64,000 bases of DNA from the NCBI RefSeq assembly GCF_028714655.1, contig NZ_JAQTLY010000003.1:62001-126000 (forward strand), given 5' to 3'. The notes beneath the pieces were generated by a model. That model saw nothing but the letters and a program-made list of their open reading frames with translations, made no database searches and was not told the DNA's origin. The translations under genes and the position numbers were made by a program. This stretch comes from Sulfurimonas sp. Lineage in GTDB: Bacteria; Campylobacterota; Campylobacteria; Campylobacterales; Sulfurimonadaceae. Below are positions 63,464 to 64,000 of this stretch, piece by piece; position 1 is the stretch's first letter; every line of letters starts with the position of its first letter.

Positions 63464-64000
63464 AAGTAAATATACTGAAGAAGAGCAAAACAAAATTCAA
63501 GAACAAATAAATACTGAGTCTGGTTTGTATGACTATATGTCCAAAGATTATCCATTTGAGGTAATTGAATCAAAATTTGGAGATGAAGGCGATGAAAAAG
63601 CAACTCTTTATGTTCCTGAATATCAAAGAGAATTTGTTTGGGATCCAAAAAAGCAATCAAGATTTATCGAATCAGTTTTATTGGGTGTGCCATTAACTCC
63701 TTTTTTAGTGTCTGAAGATGAAAATGGGAGATTGGAAATTATTGATGGTTCGCAAAGAATTAGAACATTAATAGCATTTCATGAAGACAAATTACGATTA
63801 AGGGGTCTTGAAAAACTTGATAAAATTAATGGTGCTAAGTTTAAAGACTTACCTAAAAAAGCACAAACTTACTTTAATAATAGGGATTTCAAAATTATCA
63901 TTACAGATGAAGCAGAAAAACAAGTTAAGCAAGATATATTTAACAGAATAAATACAAGTAGTGAAGCTTTAACTGATAGTGAAATACGAAAAGGAGCATA
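63450..64000 (+). CDS. DUF262 domain protein, cut by the window edge
   Basis: A frame of 183 residues running off the right edge. It contains the DUF262 hallmark PEYQREFVWDPKKQSRFIESVLLGVPLTPFLV and IIDGSQRIRTLIAF, then IFNRINTSSEALTDSEIRKGA. DUF262 is a ParB/Srx-like nucleotide-binding domain found at the N-terminus of GmrSD-type modification-dependent restriction enzymes and other defence proteins. Overlap with a methyltransferase makes a defence role likely; the C-terminal part and partners lie outside. Confidence 0.8.
   Translation, partial: MAKIKSKYTEEEQNKIQEQINTESGLYDYMSKDYPFEVIESKFGDEGDEKATLYVPEYQREFVWDPKKQSRFIESVLLGVPLTPFLVSEDENGRLEIIDGSQRIRTLIAFHEDKLRLRGLEKLDKINGAKFKDLPKKAQTYFNNRDFKIIITDEAEKQVKQDIFNRINTSSEALTDSEIRKGA

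Noticed and set aside
1..64000. CRISPR array or rRNA operon
   Set aside because: No regularly spaced 25-40 base repeats and no rRNA-like segments were seen; the only tandem array has 21-base units without spacers.

Overview
The window is an A+T-rich, gene-dense chromosomal segment from a member of the Campylobacterota (Epsilonproteobacteria), most like Sulfurimonas or a close relative. The main grounds are a remote CheZ next to a U32 peptidase, purE and glyQ; a 14-gene complex I operon whose NuoE/NuoF are replaced by lineage-specific proteins and which has two nuoG genes; and a pflA homologue directly after nuoN. I made no database search, so the genus is an inference.

Left part (1-10.98 kb): housekeeping genes. 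On the minus strand are a radical SAM protein, purF, dapB, trxB, trxA and a histidinol-phosphatase-like PHP protein. On the plus strand is a tight run of cheZ, U32 peptidase, purE, a DUF3972-like coiled-coil protein, a DUF89 protein and glyQ, closed by a strong terminator.

11.0-14.3 kb: a very A+T-rich restriction-modification module, a cytosine-5 methyltransferase plus a Sau3AI/MutH-fold endonuclease (predicted target GATC), then a 147-aa orphan. 14.3-35.6 kb: mixed genes, including two AAA/DUF4143 ATPases, a RecD2-like helicase, AmmeMemoRadiSam A and B, a cupin, membrane proteins (DUF475, CNNM), N-carbamoylputrescine amidase, a J-domain protein, an orphan DUF234 protein, a Y-family polymerase, a lipoprotein, endonuclease IV, a FadL-type porin, an AAA ATPase, a deaminase and a two-domain OlsF-type acyltransferase. 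The gaps here hold several families of imperfect palindromes and a 21-bp tandem array.

35.8-53.3 kb: the nuo operon (nuoA, B, C, D, a small NuoE-like gene, a NuoF-remnant/GltD fusion, two nuoG, nuoH to nuoN). No protein here has the FMN/NADH-binding part of NuoF, so this complex I probably takes electrons from another donor. pflA, a flagellar motor TPR protein, follows.

55.7-60.3 kb: an arsenic-resistance operon with an operator palindrome, arsR, an ArsB-type pump, two ArsC-type reductases, a permease, a Cys-rich small protein, a mini-thioredoxin and an exported rhodanese. It converges on an L,D-transpeptidase gene. 61.5-64.0 kb: an intact 761-bp IS1-family element with inverted repeats and an 8-bp target duplication, then a second cytosine-5 methyltransferase overlapping a DUF262 gene cut by the window edge, possibly the start of another defence locus.

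No rRNA, tRNA or CRISPR array was seen, and no gap without a gene exceeds 300 bases.
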